The notes: generated by a model from the sequence alone, not told the origin. A DNA stretch of 64,000 nt from Adiantum capillus-veneris (GCA_014529385.2 CM043964.1:139278529-139342528), one strand, 5' to 3'. Counted from the first letter of the stretch, positions 10,755-21,665 are shown. Program-made: numbers and translations.

Positions 10755-11573
10755 ATGTGCTCATCGATGATATCCCTATGGACCTACCTCCAAAAACAAG
10801 GGGATGATGACCATCACATTGAGCTCCTTCTAGGAAGCTCACTGCCTAACAAGCCTCCTTATCGAGTTTCTCAAGCTCAACAAGAGGAGATCATGAGGCA
10901 AGTACAAGAATGGGTAGAAAAAGGGATGGTGAGGCCTAGCTCTTGTTCCTTTTGTTCTCCAGTCCTTTAACTGCAAAAGAAAGATGGTACATATCGTATG
11001 TGTATGGACTATCGAGCACTAAACCATATCACTATCAAAAACAAATTTCCCATGCCTCGGGTAGAAGATCTGTTTGGTAAGCTACAAGGCTCTACCTAAT
11101 TCAGTAGGATCGACCTTAAACATGGCTATCATCAAATAAGGATAGTGGATGAAGATATCCTAAAGACCGCGTTTTGCACAACGTTTGGTCTTTATGAATA
11201 TCTAGTCATGCCTTTTGTCTTGACTAATGCAGCGGCCACATTCAAACGTCTAATGGAGAAAACTTTTAGACCTTATCGCAAATTCATTGGAGTGTTCTTT
11301 GATGATATCATCATCTACTCCAAGTCTTTGGAGGAACATAAGCAACATCTCCAAGTGATTTTTCAAGCATTGAGGGAGAACAAGCTTTTTCTCAAGCATA
11401 AGAAAAGTGAATTTTTCCTCCAAGAGATTCAATACTCAGGTCATATTATCTCTCAAGATGGTATCCGTATGGATCCATCAAAGTTAGAGGTAATAAAAGC
11501 ATGGCCTAATCCAAGGAATCTACATGAGCTAAGAAGCTTTATTGGCATGTGTGCTACTATAGACGCTTCATAG
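10755..11573 (+). pseudogene. Ty3/gypsy reverse transcriptase
   Basis: Reads HHIELLLGS...PPYRVS (N-terminal fingers), a stop at 10,968, then KKDGTYRMCMDYRALN, FSRIDLKHGYHQIR (palm Asp), the G-x-Y-E-Y-L-V-M-P-F region and FFDDIIIYS, the YxDD catalytic box with Phe at the first place. The connection HII..DGIRMDPSK...W is present. It copies the element's RNA into DNA in the intact family. Broken by stops at 10,968, 11,097 and 11,571. Confidence 0.88.
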
Positions 11574-11634
11574 CAAAATTTTCTCAAATAGCAGGACCAC
11601 TACATGACTTAACTAAGAAGAACGTTAAGTATTT

Positions 11635-11945
11635 ATGACTTCTAAGGAGCAGAATGCTTTTGACAAGATCAAAGAGAAGCTTACCTCCCAAACAGTCCTC
11701 ATTCTTTCGGATCCCTCAAAGCCATTTGAGGTCCAATGTGATGCTTGTGGTGATTTCCTTGGAGCAGTCTTGCTTCAAGAAGGGCATGCCATAGCATATG
11801 AGAGCCGAAGGCTCAATACAGATGAACGTGTCTTAGACATTTATGACAAAGAGATTTTAGATATTCTACATGCCCTAGACACATGGAAGCATTATTTATT
11901 GGGGACTCCATTTATTCTACAAACAGGTCATTCTCAAAAGTTTCA
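11635..11945 (+). pseudogene. Ty3/gypsy RNase H, truncated
   Basis: Begins SKEQNAFDKIKEKL and continues PFEVQCDACGDFLGAVLLQ, with the first catalytic Asp in CDAC (TDAS in active copies), then YESRRLN..E and DIYDKEILDIL (catalytic Glu). Expected TDHQSLK appears as TGHSQKF just before the break at about 11,945. The remaining RNase H and integrase are gone, replaced by pararetroviral DNA in the opposite strand. Confidence 0.85.
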
Positions 11946-11954
11946 AAATGTTGA

Positions 11955-13073
11955 CAATGTTTAATTGTTATTGCTCTTGACTTAGTAGGGGCTTTATGCA
12001 CAACAGGATAAGAAATAGGTTTTTGAGAACTAATAACACAATAAGATGAATATATATTATCAATACTCAGTACTCTATTAACTATTTTTGACTTTAAGGT
12101 AGATAGAATGTCTACCGCCAAATTCTCAGGTAGTTTAACTTCCGACCATGCAATTTGGTCACATTGCAGCATTTGAGAATGATGATCAGAATGCATAATT
12201 ATGTTTTGCCCTTTATGATCTTTTTTCTCTTTTGCTGTTAGTTTCCCTTCATAAATTGCAGGAACTCTCGAGTTCACTGCTCTTCCTATACAAAAAAAGC
12301 AATTTCTACATTGGGGGTCATATGCTTTAGATCACAATCGATTATTTTTATTGCAAGAGTTAAAGATTCACCAAAATAAGGGTAGTCTAGTGACACATTA
12401 TAATTAGGGCGAACTTGCATATAAATTGGTCCATCTGCTAGATTACTTTCAATTCCTCCAAGGAGTTGATCTTGCAAATTTTTATGTCGGGTATGTAAAA
12501 TCATAACTAAGAAGGATACTGCTAAACCTGCTCTAAATAGAGGGTTTACTCCTATTTGTACACAACCAAGATGAACAAAGTGATAGCATTTTTAATGGCT
12601 TCACCTTTATCATGTTGCAGGATCTCAATGAGCTTTATGAAATTCATTTGATTATCTGTAGGGATGGATGCAATTGATCTACTATCTAAATAAAATGTTG
12701 AGGCTTTAAGTTTAAATAATGTTTTATGTCTATATACTTGATCAGGCTTTAAGTCTGGTATTTGCCATTGGATAGAGGGTTCTGCTTATTCTATAGCTAT
12801 GGAGAGATGAGGTAGAGACAGGGTCACTTTTGACAATGGTCTGTTCAAGAATGCCACTGAAATTTTACATGGTAATGGGTTGACCGGTAGGAGTTTCTGC
12901 AAGAATTTTTGTGGGAATTTACTACGAAAATTTATCGAGGCTTTGTTGCCTATGGCTATATCCCAAATGCCGACCATGCGACCACATGACCTTGCCTTCC
13001 AACACAATACACAAAAATGCCAATCGCTTCTTGGCACAGACAATGCTGAAAGAGAACAGTTTTTGATAATCAC
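11955..13073 (-). pseudogene. Caulimovirid movement-protein region, broken
   Basis: The piece 12,504-12,286 holds the hallmark of the 30K movement-protein family as found in caulimovirids: a VRPNYNVSL segment inside a beta-rich stretch, followed by aliphatic strands. A stop near 12,285 separates it from the next piece (12,277 to about 11,955), which ends at the junction with the gypsy RNase H. Upstream minus-strand sequence to 13,073 is in broken frames with a few recognisable hydrophobic blocks. Such proteins enlarge plasmodesmata in infected plants; this copy cannot be functional. Confidence 0.7.
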
Positions 13074-13200
13074 TCTTATAGCAGGACATGAAGAGCCTAA
13101 AGACTTTGAGCATTAAGATAAAAACTCAAGAGATTTTTTTATACAATGGTGATACACAAACAAAGTAGTGTAAGCTATAAGCTAACTCAATTCACAAATT

Positions 13201-13213
13201 GGCTCTAATACCA
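13201..13213 (-). promoter_or_regulatory. tRNA-Met primer-binding site of the pararetrovirus
   Basis: Minus-strand TGGTATTAGAGCC is one substitution from the canonical TGGTATCAGAGC start of minus-strand DNA synthesis in caulimovirids. It lies 198 bp downstream of the TATA box and upstream of the movement-protein ORF, as expected. Confidence 0.75.
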
Positions 13214-13410
13214 AAAGATGCACACGTAATAGTGGCAAGCGGAATATGTGTATTATGACAAAAGGGCTACAAGGGAAATACACTAAGTGTGTAGAGGATT
13301 GATATACAAGGCTTAAGGGAGACTTGAGGTGCTCCACTAGAGATTACTAGAGCTCACACTTGAGATATTTATGCTCACCATGAGATAATTTACAATGAAG
13401 AGGCGCTCTC

Positions 13411-13418
13411 CTTATATA
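13411..13418 (-). promoter_or_regulatory. TATA box of the pararetroviral promoter
   Basis: Minus-strand CTCTATATAAGGAGAG matches the TATATAAGGA style of caulimovirid full-length transcript promoters. It is followed by a leader of about 200 nt and the primer site at 13,213-13,201. Confidence 0.65.
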
Positions 13419-13667
13419 GAGAAGAGAGGCTCCGTTCTTCGGTAGGTAACTTGTTGTGCACACCAAGTTATTAGTGGAGAGGGAATCACTTTTGTAAAGT
13501 GACTTTACAAGTGGAGAGGGAATAAATTGGCTTTAGCTTTTAGGCAGAATCTTTAGGGGCATGCCACTTTAGATTTGATGCTCATGCTTTCTTCCAGTCA
13601 CTATGTGCTGGCACAACCGTGGCATCTTTCATGACCTAAGTGATGATGTCACTCCACCTCCCCTGTG

Positions 13668-15544
13668 TAATGAGTCAACTTAGGATGTCAGCAAGGAAAT
13701 TTTTGGAGCCTTTTACGTGTTCATACTTGTAGTCCCACTAAGAAAACCAGGAGGCCCATCTGATCAGCGTTTGTCTTTGCTGGCATTTTTTGAAGTGAGG
13801 AATCTTGGAAAATTGTTGAGATCCATTCGGAGAATGAAGAATCGTCCCAAAAGAAATAGTTAAAATTTCTTTATGCTTAATTTTGCAGCAAGAATTTCCC
13901 TCTAAGCAAAAGAATAATTTTACTCTCCTTTTTGAAAGGAGCCACTAGCAAATCTGCAAACTATTATTTTTTTGTTTTCGTTCTCTTCACAAAGGGCTGC
14001 ACCCCAAGCTTCTAGTGAAGCATCAGTGTAGAGGATAAGTTGTCCCTCACTTGGTATCTTGAGTGGGGGGACCTGGTTGCAGATCATTTTCATTAATTCA
14101 ATGATTTTGCTATGAGAAGCATCCCACTTTTTTGAACTGTTTTTATGCAAAAGCGTCATGATTTTCTTTGTGAGGGTAGCTAGGTAAGGGATGTTCCAAT
14201 TGATCCAATTTAAACATCCCAAGAATTGTTGGAGCTCTCTGACATTTTTTAACTGATTTGGAGTTTTGGTGATTTTTGCTAATACATGCTCCTGTAGCTT
14301 GATACATCCATTGCAAATAGTGATGCCTAAGAAGTCTACTTCTTTGTGAGCAAAGCTGCATTTGGTATAGGATTAAACTAGACTTGTTTTGATTAAGGGA
14401 TTGTGGAATTTGATCAAATGTTGCACACGTTGTTCCATGCTTTTGAAGTATATCAGGATATCATCCAATATACGAGAGCCAAATATTACTTCAACCCTGA
14501 ATTGGCGCTCTAAGGGGGCATTCCCTAATCCCATAGGCATGGAAATCAATTGATACATGCCTTGAGGTACAACAAAATCTATTTTATACCTATCCTTAGG
14601 ATGTATTTTGAATTTCTAGAATCTGCTTTTAAGATCAAATTTTGAGAAGATTTTTGCACCGTTTATTCTTCTGATTAAATCTTCTTGAAGAGGGACAGGA
14701 AATGTATTTGGAACTAAAAATTTGTTAAGAGGTTTGTAATCAATTACCAACCTCTTCTTTCCCCTCTTTTGTTCACTATGGTTGTTGACATAGAAGGCTC
14801 TGCACGCTCAGTTTGAATTGGAGGGTTCAATTATGCCTTTTTGCACTAGCTCTCCTATTTCTTTCCGACAAAGCTCGGTGTCAGTTATTGACATTTCAGG
14901 ATGAGATGCTTTCATTGGATTGACTTCGGGGATAGTTGAAAGAGTGATCATGTAGTTCTCTTCATCCCAGAAAGCTAAAGGGTTATCGGAGGTTCTCTGC
15001 AGGTTTTGTCCTTGATTTCCTCTGTTTGGTTTTTAAATTTTTCCTTCTCCTTCTGGAACCATTCTCTGAATTTTCTATCACAATAGTTAATAGATACCAA
15101 AAAACAATTAATAGCATAACTAGCTTTCTATTTTATGGGAGTAGTATACCTTTTTCCCAAATTGAAGAAGTTGAAGCTGGTTTCTGTGAAGGTGGTAGGG
15201 GCTAGTTTTGAGACAAGGTCAAAACCGACTAGTAAATCATAGCACATATTTGAGTTGTGTAAGGATAGTCTAATAGGTAGCTTGGCAGTACCACGCTCTA
15301 TCCATGTATACACAAGTTCCTTGATAATGGCTTTCGAGCTACTGCCATATATAACCTATCTAGCTTCTGGGTATAGTCTGATCATTGTTGATGGGAAAAA
15401 GGATTTTTTGGCAAAGCTTCCTCCTGCACCTGTATCTATTAAAGCATCTAGAGCGATTGCTTGAAAGCCTTTTGGTTTGATTAGCAGTCCAACAATAGGA
15501 ATTGCTACATTAGTTTCATTGATGATTTTTATTTCTTCAACCAT
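13668..15544 (-). pseudogene. Caulimovirid pol: aspartic protease, reverse transcriptase, RNase H
   Basis: From the minus strand: a protease with ALIDTGAGGSF (intact D-T-G-A) at about 15,440; reverse transcriptase from about 14,970 with ELVQKGIIEPS, KIFSKFDLKS and MPMGLGNAP, and the catalytic box ILDDILIY (xxDD) near 14,460; RNase H with LYTDASLEAWGA near 14,020 and a C-terminal HVKGSKNFLADILS near 13,700. This is the complete order of a pararetroviral pol. There is no integrase, which separates it from the gypsy copy next door. Stops and slips occur through the RT and between RT and RNase H. Confidence 0.85.
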
Positions 15545-15660
15545 ATTTATTTTGGTAGATTCTTTTATATGTGGATGAGTCTTATGCTGCTTGGAAAGAG
15601 TTAATAGTTCATTAAGGCTCTATATGTCTTCTTTGGAGAGTAAAATATCCCATGCAACTA

Positions 15661-16023
15661 AAGCTGGAGAGTTTGTAGCTCATGGTGCAGAGGGGATTTT
15701 TTTGCCCCGTTCGACCCCGTCGAGCACCATCGTGGTCATTTGTGGTCCGGTTAACCCCATTACCCCCCCCCCCCCCCCCTTGTCGCCCCGTTTTGCAAAA
15801 GAATCACCAAGATGTGCCCCCTAATTGTTGGGTGGCTGCATGTTCAAGGTTTTGTGGATATCAACATCGTTGGACGAGCCGTGTGCCATGGTGGTCAGCT
15901 TAAATTTAACATACCCAACAATTCAAGTACTTATAAAAAACAATGTACAAAATAAAGTTGAGCAATTGCATGGAATGGTAGAAATTTGGCATTTGTTATT
16001 ATAGAAAAAGATTACAAATCTCA
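15661..16023. other. Spacer with a 17-C homopolymer; no gene
   Basis: Locally GC-rich (15,690-15,800), unlike its surroundings, with C17 at 15,763-15,779. The pararetroviral frame is lost here. 15,900-16,020 is AT-rich 3' flank of the histone-like gene. Nothing else seen. Confidence 0.6.
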
Positions 16024-16498
16024 TCAAGAGAGAGTACATGGGATAAACTCTTTTTGATGAAGGCATCTTTCATTTTGTAAACTAATTGCTGAAGCTAAAT
16101 CCGTATTTTTCAATATTACATGCTTAGCATGCACCACACAGGAAATTCCATCCTGAAACAGCTGCACCAAAATGTCTTCGGTGACATCCTGTAGGGCCAG
16201 TAAAGCTGCACATTGTATACGTGTAACAAAGTCACTATATTATTTCATTATCTCTCTCACCACCCAAGAGAAGGCCACTTTGGGTATGATTGGCTCAGTG
16301 CTCTTTTGATATTTTTTTATCTTCCACAGAGCAACTGTGTCTGGCTTCGATGTCTGCTTTTTGTGTGATGTTGGTGGTGGTGGAGGAGCCGCTTGCCTGG
16401 CCCATTTAGGAGGATCATTTTTATACTATTTCCTCCTCTCCTCTTGGACTTGTTGTTCTTCAAGTGTCACCTTGTCCTTTTTTCTCTTTGCACATTGC
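16024..16498 (-). pseudogene. Histone H3 pseudogene, closest to centromeric CenH3
   Basis: From 16,347 downward the frame reads KPDTVALWKIKKYQKSTE, then PKVAFSWVVREIM, VTRIQCAALLALQ, TEDILVQLFQDG and CVVHAKHVILKNTDLASAI, ending with TGA at 16,026-16,024. This follows the H3 histone fold from the alphaN helix (RPGTVALREIRKYQKSTE) through alpha1, alpha2 (LALQEAxExYLVxLFED) and alpha3 (HAKRVT). The VTR in loop 1 and the non-canonical alpha1 and loop 1 are typical of CenH3 rather than canonical H3. The upstream frame (16,498-16,348) encodes a basic, proline-rich tail (KKDKVTLEEQQ... APPPPPTSHKK). An in-frame TAA at 16,242-16,240 (CAA before decay), a TAG in the tail and loss of the GERA end mark it as broken. 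No introns, so it may be a retrocopy. Confidence 0.8.
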
Positions 16499-17089
16499 TT
16501 GGCTCTTTGATGGCTTGAGCTCTATCCTCTGCTGCCGCCTTTCTCTCTACCTCTACTCGTGCTTGTAAGTTTGCCAAATCAGCTCTCTTGGCCTCGGATC
16601 ACTGCCATTCCCCTTGCTCTCTCTGTCTTCTTGCACTCTTTGTGCTTCCTTGCCTCTTTCCTCTTTCTTTTACGTCTCCCTCATTCTTTTCCTCCTTTTG
16701 GTCTCTTGTGCTTTAGAAACCGGGTTGCCTAGTATTACCTTGATTACTCTTTGTTTGATTCACGGTGGAAAATTTTGCGGCGTGGTTTCCGCGATGGCCT
16801 GAGCACCAGTTGTTATGACAGCATACGAGGGTGCCGGATTTTGAAGCAGATCTCGATGTTCTTCTTCTGTTGCTCTTGTTTCTTGCGTGGCTCTGTGTAG
16901 AGATGAAATTGGTGGGGGATTTGGCAGAGGTGTGCAATTGGCATGGTTTAATTGTCCGAGATCTCCAAAAATATATGGCATGGTGGTTAAATCATCTGGA
17001 TTCGATGGTTGGGGAGGCTCTTGGGTGTTTCAAGTAGGTAGGGGTGCTGGGTTATCCACTTGTGGTTGCGGATGTGGATTTGAAGCCAT
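16499..17089 (-). pseudogene. Broken ORF with Pro-rich start and charged coiled-coil, upstream of the H3 fold
   Basis: A possible start ATG at 17,089 gives MASNPHPQPQVDNPAP, with a stop, then an open stretch 16,981-16,760 and alternating frames with charged helix-like sequence (for example KRADLANLQARVEVERKAAAE near 16,590-16,530) and Lys/Arg-rich patches. I cannot place it in a family. It could be a gag-like protein, or the decayed long N-terminal tail of the histone-like gene just downstream on the same strand. Confidence 0.35.
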
Positions 17090-17966
17090 AGATTTTACAT
17101 GGGGTTCTGGCTACGGATTCTCTATGGTGTGAGTGACTGTGGTTGTATTGTTGTGCGTGGTGCCAGTCTACTCATGTGAATTGTCCATGTGGTGCAAGAT
17201 ATGAGTGCGTGCACGTTTGTGCTCGAGAGGATCTTCTAGAATGTGCAAACAAGAAATGAACTTCAAGTTGTGATTTTTGACTTACATAGTATTAAATTTT
17301 AAAAAAAAACTCAATAATACTAATTAAAAAAAACTCCAAAATTGGTGAAATTTGACCCATGGAACCACTGATTGGGGTGTCAACAAATCACATGGCATTA
17401 TAATGTATGTTTACAATAGAAGTGGTTAGTGTCAAAAAATTCATTGGTTTTCCACCCAACACTTTCCATTTTGTCACCTCGTCTCCAACCATCATTGGAA
17501 TCGATCTTTTCCACTAGAAGCATGATATGATTGTGATCACCTCACGCTAACCGCTTTCTCTATTCTGCATTCAAACTTCTTTGCACTCTATTCTTCTTCC
17601 TTTCTCTCTTGGCTAAAACTTTGTCGAATCAACTGAACATTTCGTGTAGGCCATTGCTCTTTTTCCTCTCACCTAAAGCCGTGTATTTTTAAAATACACT
17701 GCTTTTGCTTGATAGTGTGAGCGCTCCATTCCTTGTGTACTCCAGATGCCCAATGAACCAAATGTGTCAAGAGAAAATAAGCTATGAGAAAAAAGAATGT
17801 GTTGCAAAAATTATAAAACTTTAGTTCAAACACTGATGTTTTTTTACTACAAAGACAAAGTGTTCAACCCACCATGTAATGTGTTATGTGCGTCTCCCCC
17901 CAGGCATCCACCATTTGCTTTGTGAAACTATTGATTACAAACTTTAAGGTGGATATCTCAGCACAT
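17090..17966. other. No gene seen
   Basis: Mixed AT-rich DNA with A-runs at 17,300-17,330 and a C/T-rich patch near 17,560-17,680. No ORF, repeat or RNA gene that I can support. Confidence 0.6.
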
Positions 17967-19480
17967 CTAGCTTTGCCTTTTCAAGCAAACAAAAACATCA
18001 TCTACAAACTGCCACACACGAGCACGCTTAATTCCTAGGGCTGCTTTATTACCTCTATAGGTGGCAATGTCACACACCTTTTTCCACAATTGAAAACCAT
18101 TGGAACTTTGGGAGTCAGAATAGTCTGAAAGCATATGCCTAGCTTTACTACCACCCATACATATTTTACTAGGATGATCTTGTGTACTTTTAGATGCCTT
18201 CTTGTGCTTTGATAACTCTACTGCACCCCCATGTAGGCCAACACTTGATAGAATAGATTCAAATTCTTTGATACACTCTTCCATTATTTTTGTAGGCTCC
18301 ATATTCCAAGCATAATTAATATGGAGCATAAGCAAATTGTCAAGAATTCATAGACGGGCATGAAGAGTGCGCACATGCACATTTATCAGAGGAATTGGTA
18401 GAATAGGATCCCAATTTGGAGCGTCCATGTCTCGATTAGGGGGTACACTCTAGCTACAACTGAGGATACCTTGAAACCATTTTTGTAGTGCTTTACCCAC
18501 TGTTTTAGGTGTTTCCCTTCTAGTTGGCATTTACGTCAACATCGACACCCACAAAGGCTCTGTTCATAAGCACAACACTTACCGTTGCGAGCCATTGACC
18601 TTTGAAAATTTGGCACTCATCAAGATTCATCACAAATATAACTTTGCCATCACACTCTTCCTGGGTCAACCCATAAAATATGATCATTGAATCCTGGAGC
18701 TTCAACAAGTCAACATAGACATTATTGAGCTCATTGTAACCGAAGGATTTTCTCTCTTCTAATGGCAAGCCATCCTCCACATATTGAAATCCACCCAACA
18801 AGCTTGCAACATCATTATTGGTGCACCTTTTCACAATGCTGACATTATAAGGTGTTGGAAGCAACCTAAACAAACCTTTTTCTTTGTGACCTAGTGTGAC
18901 AAGTTTATACAAAGCTTCCTAGGCCTTGAAACTTATTCTTGTGTTGTCACACACCTCCATCATCTCCTCAGGTGACACAATGCTCTTTAGCTCACTGAAA
19001 TACTTCTGGCGCCAAAAATTAGTAATGCCAGCATTTGATGGATCATCCAATAGCTCCAGAAACTTCTTTGGGTTGATGATATGTTGTAGTAGAGTATGTC
19101 TGGTCGTTTGAGTATCGGAATCGATTAGCACACATATGTTTTCTTGCTTCCCTTTAATTGAAAAAAGTTGAATATAATCTCTAGCAGTAGCCAAACAATT
19201 TTTCTCTCCCATCTCCAATAAAACGCAGTAGCTCAGTGACAGAACAAAAGGGAGGTGATGCATTGGTCATTGGATCGCCAGGGTAAATATGGCCATCAGT
19301 ACATAAGTTGATTGCCTTGCACCCAAGGTTCCGTAGTTGATCTCCAACATTGGGATTAGATGTGCCAAGTAGCACAATAGCGTACTCGTCCTCTAAATCA
19401 GCATGTAATCGATATCGTTTTGACTTGCTAGTAATGTCTTGCAGTGGTAGGGGATTGAATGAAATTTGTGTTAGTTAATC
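17967..19480 (-). pseudogene. Broken gene of unknown family, probably transposon-derived
   Basis: Four overlapping or adjoining minus-strand frames line up as one protein of roughly 480-500 residues: 19,480-19,205 (SKRYRLHADLEDEYAIVLLG...), 19,210-18,919 (LIDSDTQTTRHTLLQHIINPKKF...), 18,915-18,520 (VTLGHKEKGLFRLLPTPYNV...) and 18,540-17,967 (NWDPILPIPLINVHVRTLH...; ...RARVWQFVDDVFVCLKR). Stops at 18,920 (TAG) and near 18,355 (TGA), and slips near 19,205 and 18,530, break it. The segment IPLINVHVRTLHARL recalls proteins encoded by animal and plant mobile elements, but I cannot name the family. A 5' leader with a (GA)n tract precedes it on the minus strand. Confidence 0.55.
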
Positions 19481-19729
19481 AAGTATGTTAGAGAGAATGT
19501 GTGATGGTGACTGCTACAAGTAGGTGAAGGTGGCTATGAAGGAAAGAAGTGGAGAGTACTCAGAGACAGGAGAAAAGGATTATATTATAGAGGGAAGAAA
19601 GAGAGGGAGTGCAATTCAATCTCCTTTGAATTTGAATTGTTGATCATGAGTGTAAAGAGAGAAATGTTGTTGCACACAAAGGTAATGGAATTTTCCATTG
19701 CTCTCAGTTGGAGCTGGAGTGGGGGAAGC

Positions 19730-19732
<3 letters not shown>

Positions 19733-19814
<82 letters not shown>
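19733..19814. repeat. (GA)n microsatellite
   Basis: About 82 bp of pure GA/AG in a purine-rich region (19,560-20,110) upstream of the minus-strand broken gene, so it would be (CT)n in that gene's leader or promoter. Confidence 0.95.
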
Positions 19815-19818
<4 letters not shown>

Positions 19819-20291
19819 AGATAGAAAGACAATAAAGGAAGAGAGAGTGGGGGAGAGGGAAGATCTGCAACTTGGAGGATCTGCATTTTGTCAAAAAGAG
19901 GCAGCAAAGAATGTTCCTTAATGATTGTGAGGGGAAGTGACAAGAGAGAAAAGGGGGGAAAAGAAAGAGAAAGAGAGTTTTAGAGAGAGAATGCATTGAG
20001 AGAATGTGGAAAATCTGCTTTTCTGGCAGGGGGCTGAAAAGTGCCTCCATTAATGAGTTCTAAGTGAGAGAGAGTGTTTTATATGTTAGAGAGAGAAGAG
20101 AGGTGGGAAAAGGACATTTAAGATTCATTTGCCCACCTCCTTTTTGGGTTACTAAATAGACTATTTCAAATTCAAAATATGGAAATGGATTTTTAAAAAA
20201 TCTCAGCATAGACCTTTTTGCCCTCTCTTTTAGGCTTGGTCAAACTTGACTTAAGCTTTAAGCATTCCCTTAAACTGCCAAATAAAGAGGC

Positions 20292-20530
20292 CCTCATATA
20301 CCCCATTTAATTCCTAATGGAGAGCCATGGAGGGACTCCCTATGTCCAGAGCCTCGCACTGATAGTACCTCCTTCTACATCCCCACTTCCCTTCCATCAT
20401 AGGGAAGGGAAGTGGGGATGTAGAAGGAGGTCCTCATATACCCCATTTACTTCCTAATGGAGAGCCATGGAGGGACTCCCTATGTCCGGAGCCTCGCACT
20501 GATAGTACCTCCTTCTACATCCCCACTTCC
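20292..20530. repeat. Direct repeat of about 100 bp flanking a long hairpin
   Basis: 20,292-20,390 and 20,433-20,530 are nearly identical (shared CCATGGAGGGACTCCC, two or three differences). Between them 20,405-20,430 is an exact reverse complement of 20,368-20,393 (CCTCCTTCTACATCCCCAC...), giving a 26-bp perfect stem with an 11-nt loop. The last part of the second direct repeat is a third copy of the same arm. Confidence 0.85.
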
Positions 20531-21060
20531 CCACACCATTCCATTTGACTCTTCCTTCATCGAAGCATCATTGCCAATCCACAGGTTCATAAACTTATTC
20601 TAGCAGCGCGCATCGATGTTCGTCTCAAGGTAGCAAGTCTTGTGAGAGGCAAAGTGGTGGGAGATCTATGGCTTTGCTTGTTTTGGTAGTGGAGGGGGGA
20701 TAGAGCGTGCCGCTCTAGATGTAGAGGACAAAGACATTGACACACATGTGCCAGATATGCATGGACACTCCTACAGAGTAAATTATGGTGGCAAAGTGGA
20801 CTTTGGTACATCGTAGGGTAGGGCATTTCTATGTCATCTTCAGATTCTTATACACTCAATGTATAGGATTTTTTTTTGTAAAATTCATAGACTAACAACC
20901 CGATCATGCACTTTACATCAAGGAAGCGTTGCATGCTTGATTTTCAAATGCCCCCAATGAGTGTTTTTCAACACAGTGTTTCGAGGGATTTTTTTGTGTG
21001 AAAAACAAGCAATAAAGTGTACGACACGCAGTGGCCAACCAAGTTGCATATCTAGATAGG
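20531..21060. other. No gene seen; left flank of the 12-kb transposon
   Basis: Short ORFs only. Given the hAT-like relic on the far side of the transposon (33,190 on), this flank may hold part of that relic, but I cannot show it. Confidence 0.4.
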
Positions 21061-21665
21061 AGCTGGGTGAAAGCATGTATAGGTGGACCGCTTTTGCCAC
21101 TATATAGTATATGGTTTTTGGGGTTGAGAAAATGGGTGGTTTAGGCGTTTGGAAGAGTGGATTAAATTCAAAATTTATGGAAAAAAAGGGTTAAAATTTG
21201 ACGTGTACTAAGTGAAAGCGCTTAGTGGTTAATGATCACCTCAAGGTATTTTCAAGGACTTAATGCAAATATTCTCTCGAGTCTCGTCCCTCCCTCTCTG
21301 TCTCGCTCATTCCTCCCCCCTCTCTCTGTCTCGCCCGTGCCATTCAGGTTTCTGATTCCCTCTTTCCTCCCTCCTTTGTGTTTCTCTGCTAGCCGAAGCA
21401 ACAAGCAGCAACATCACAACAACAGCAAGCAAATTCAGGAGTACTTTTTGATGGGCTGGTCATCAACTTCAATAAAAATCCCCTGCAGCAGCAACAGGTA
21501 TGTGGCATCATGTAGCTTGAAGCATTCTATCTTGAATGTTGGTTGAATTTGAATGTGGCTGGTTTTCCTAGGTAGCATTTCCAGGTAGCATTGATCCATG
21601 TTTTAACATGCTTCATGCAGATGTAGAAGTGTTGCATGCTTGTCTCTGAATGTGTGGCAAGATAA

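Larger units (their letters stand above)
8798..11945 (+). mobile_element. Decayed Ty3/gypsy retrotransposon gag-pol (no LTRs seen)
   Basis: Order gag, zinc knuckle, protease, reverse transcriptase, RNase H in one orientation, which is the Ty3/gypsy order as far as present. Integrase is missing because the element stops inside RNase H at about 11,945, where minus-strand pararetroviral sequence begins. I could not find LTRs, a primer site or a polypurine tract. Several stops and frame slips (for example 9538, 9762, 10,362, 10,681, 10,970, 11,573) show it is inactive. Confidence 0.85.
11946..15660 (-). mobile_element. Endogenous caulimovirid (plant pararetrovirus) fragment
   Basis: On the minus strand the order is protease, reverse transcriptase, RNase H (15,544 to 13,668), then a non-coding part with a TATA box and a tRNA-Met primer site, then a movement-protein ORF (13,073 to about 11,955). 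In a circular caulimovirid genome the movement protein follows the primer site and precedes the protease, so this piece spans the end of one genome unit and the start of the next. Coat-protein and zinc-finger sequence between movement protein and protease is not present. All parts carry stops and frame slips, so it is an old genomic relic. Confidence 0.82.

Noticed and set aside
8830-11945. Autonomous, active gypsy element
   Set aside because: Protease lacks D-S/T-G, RT has several stops, integrase and LTRs absent.
15591-15903. Plus-strand ORFs with Pro runs over the C17 tract
   Set aside because: Antisense to pararetroviral sequence and driven by the homopolymer.
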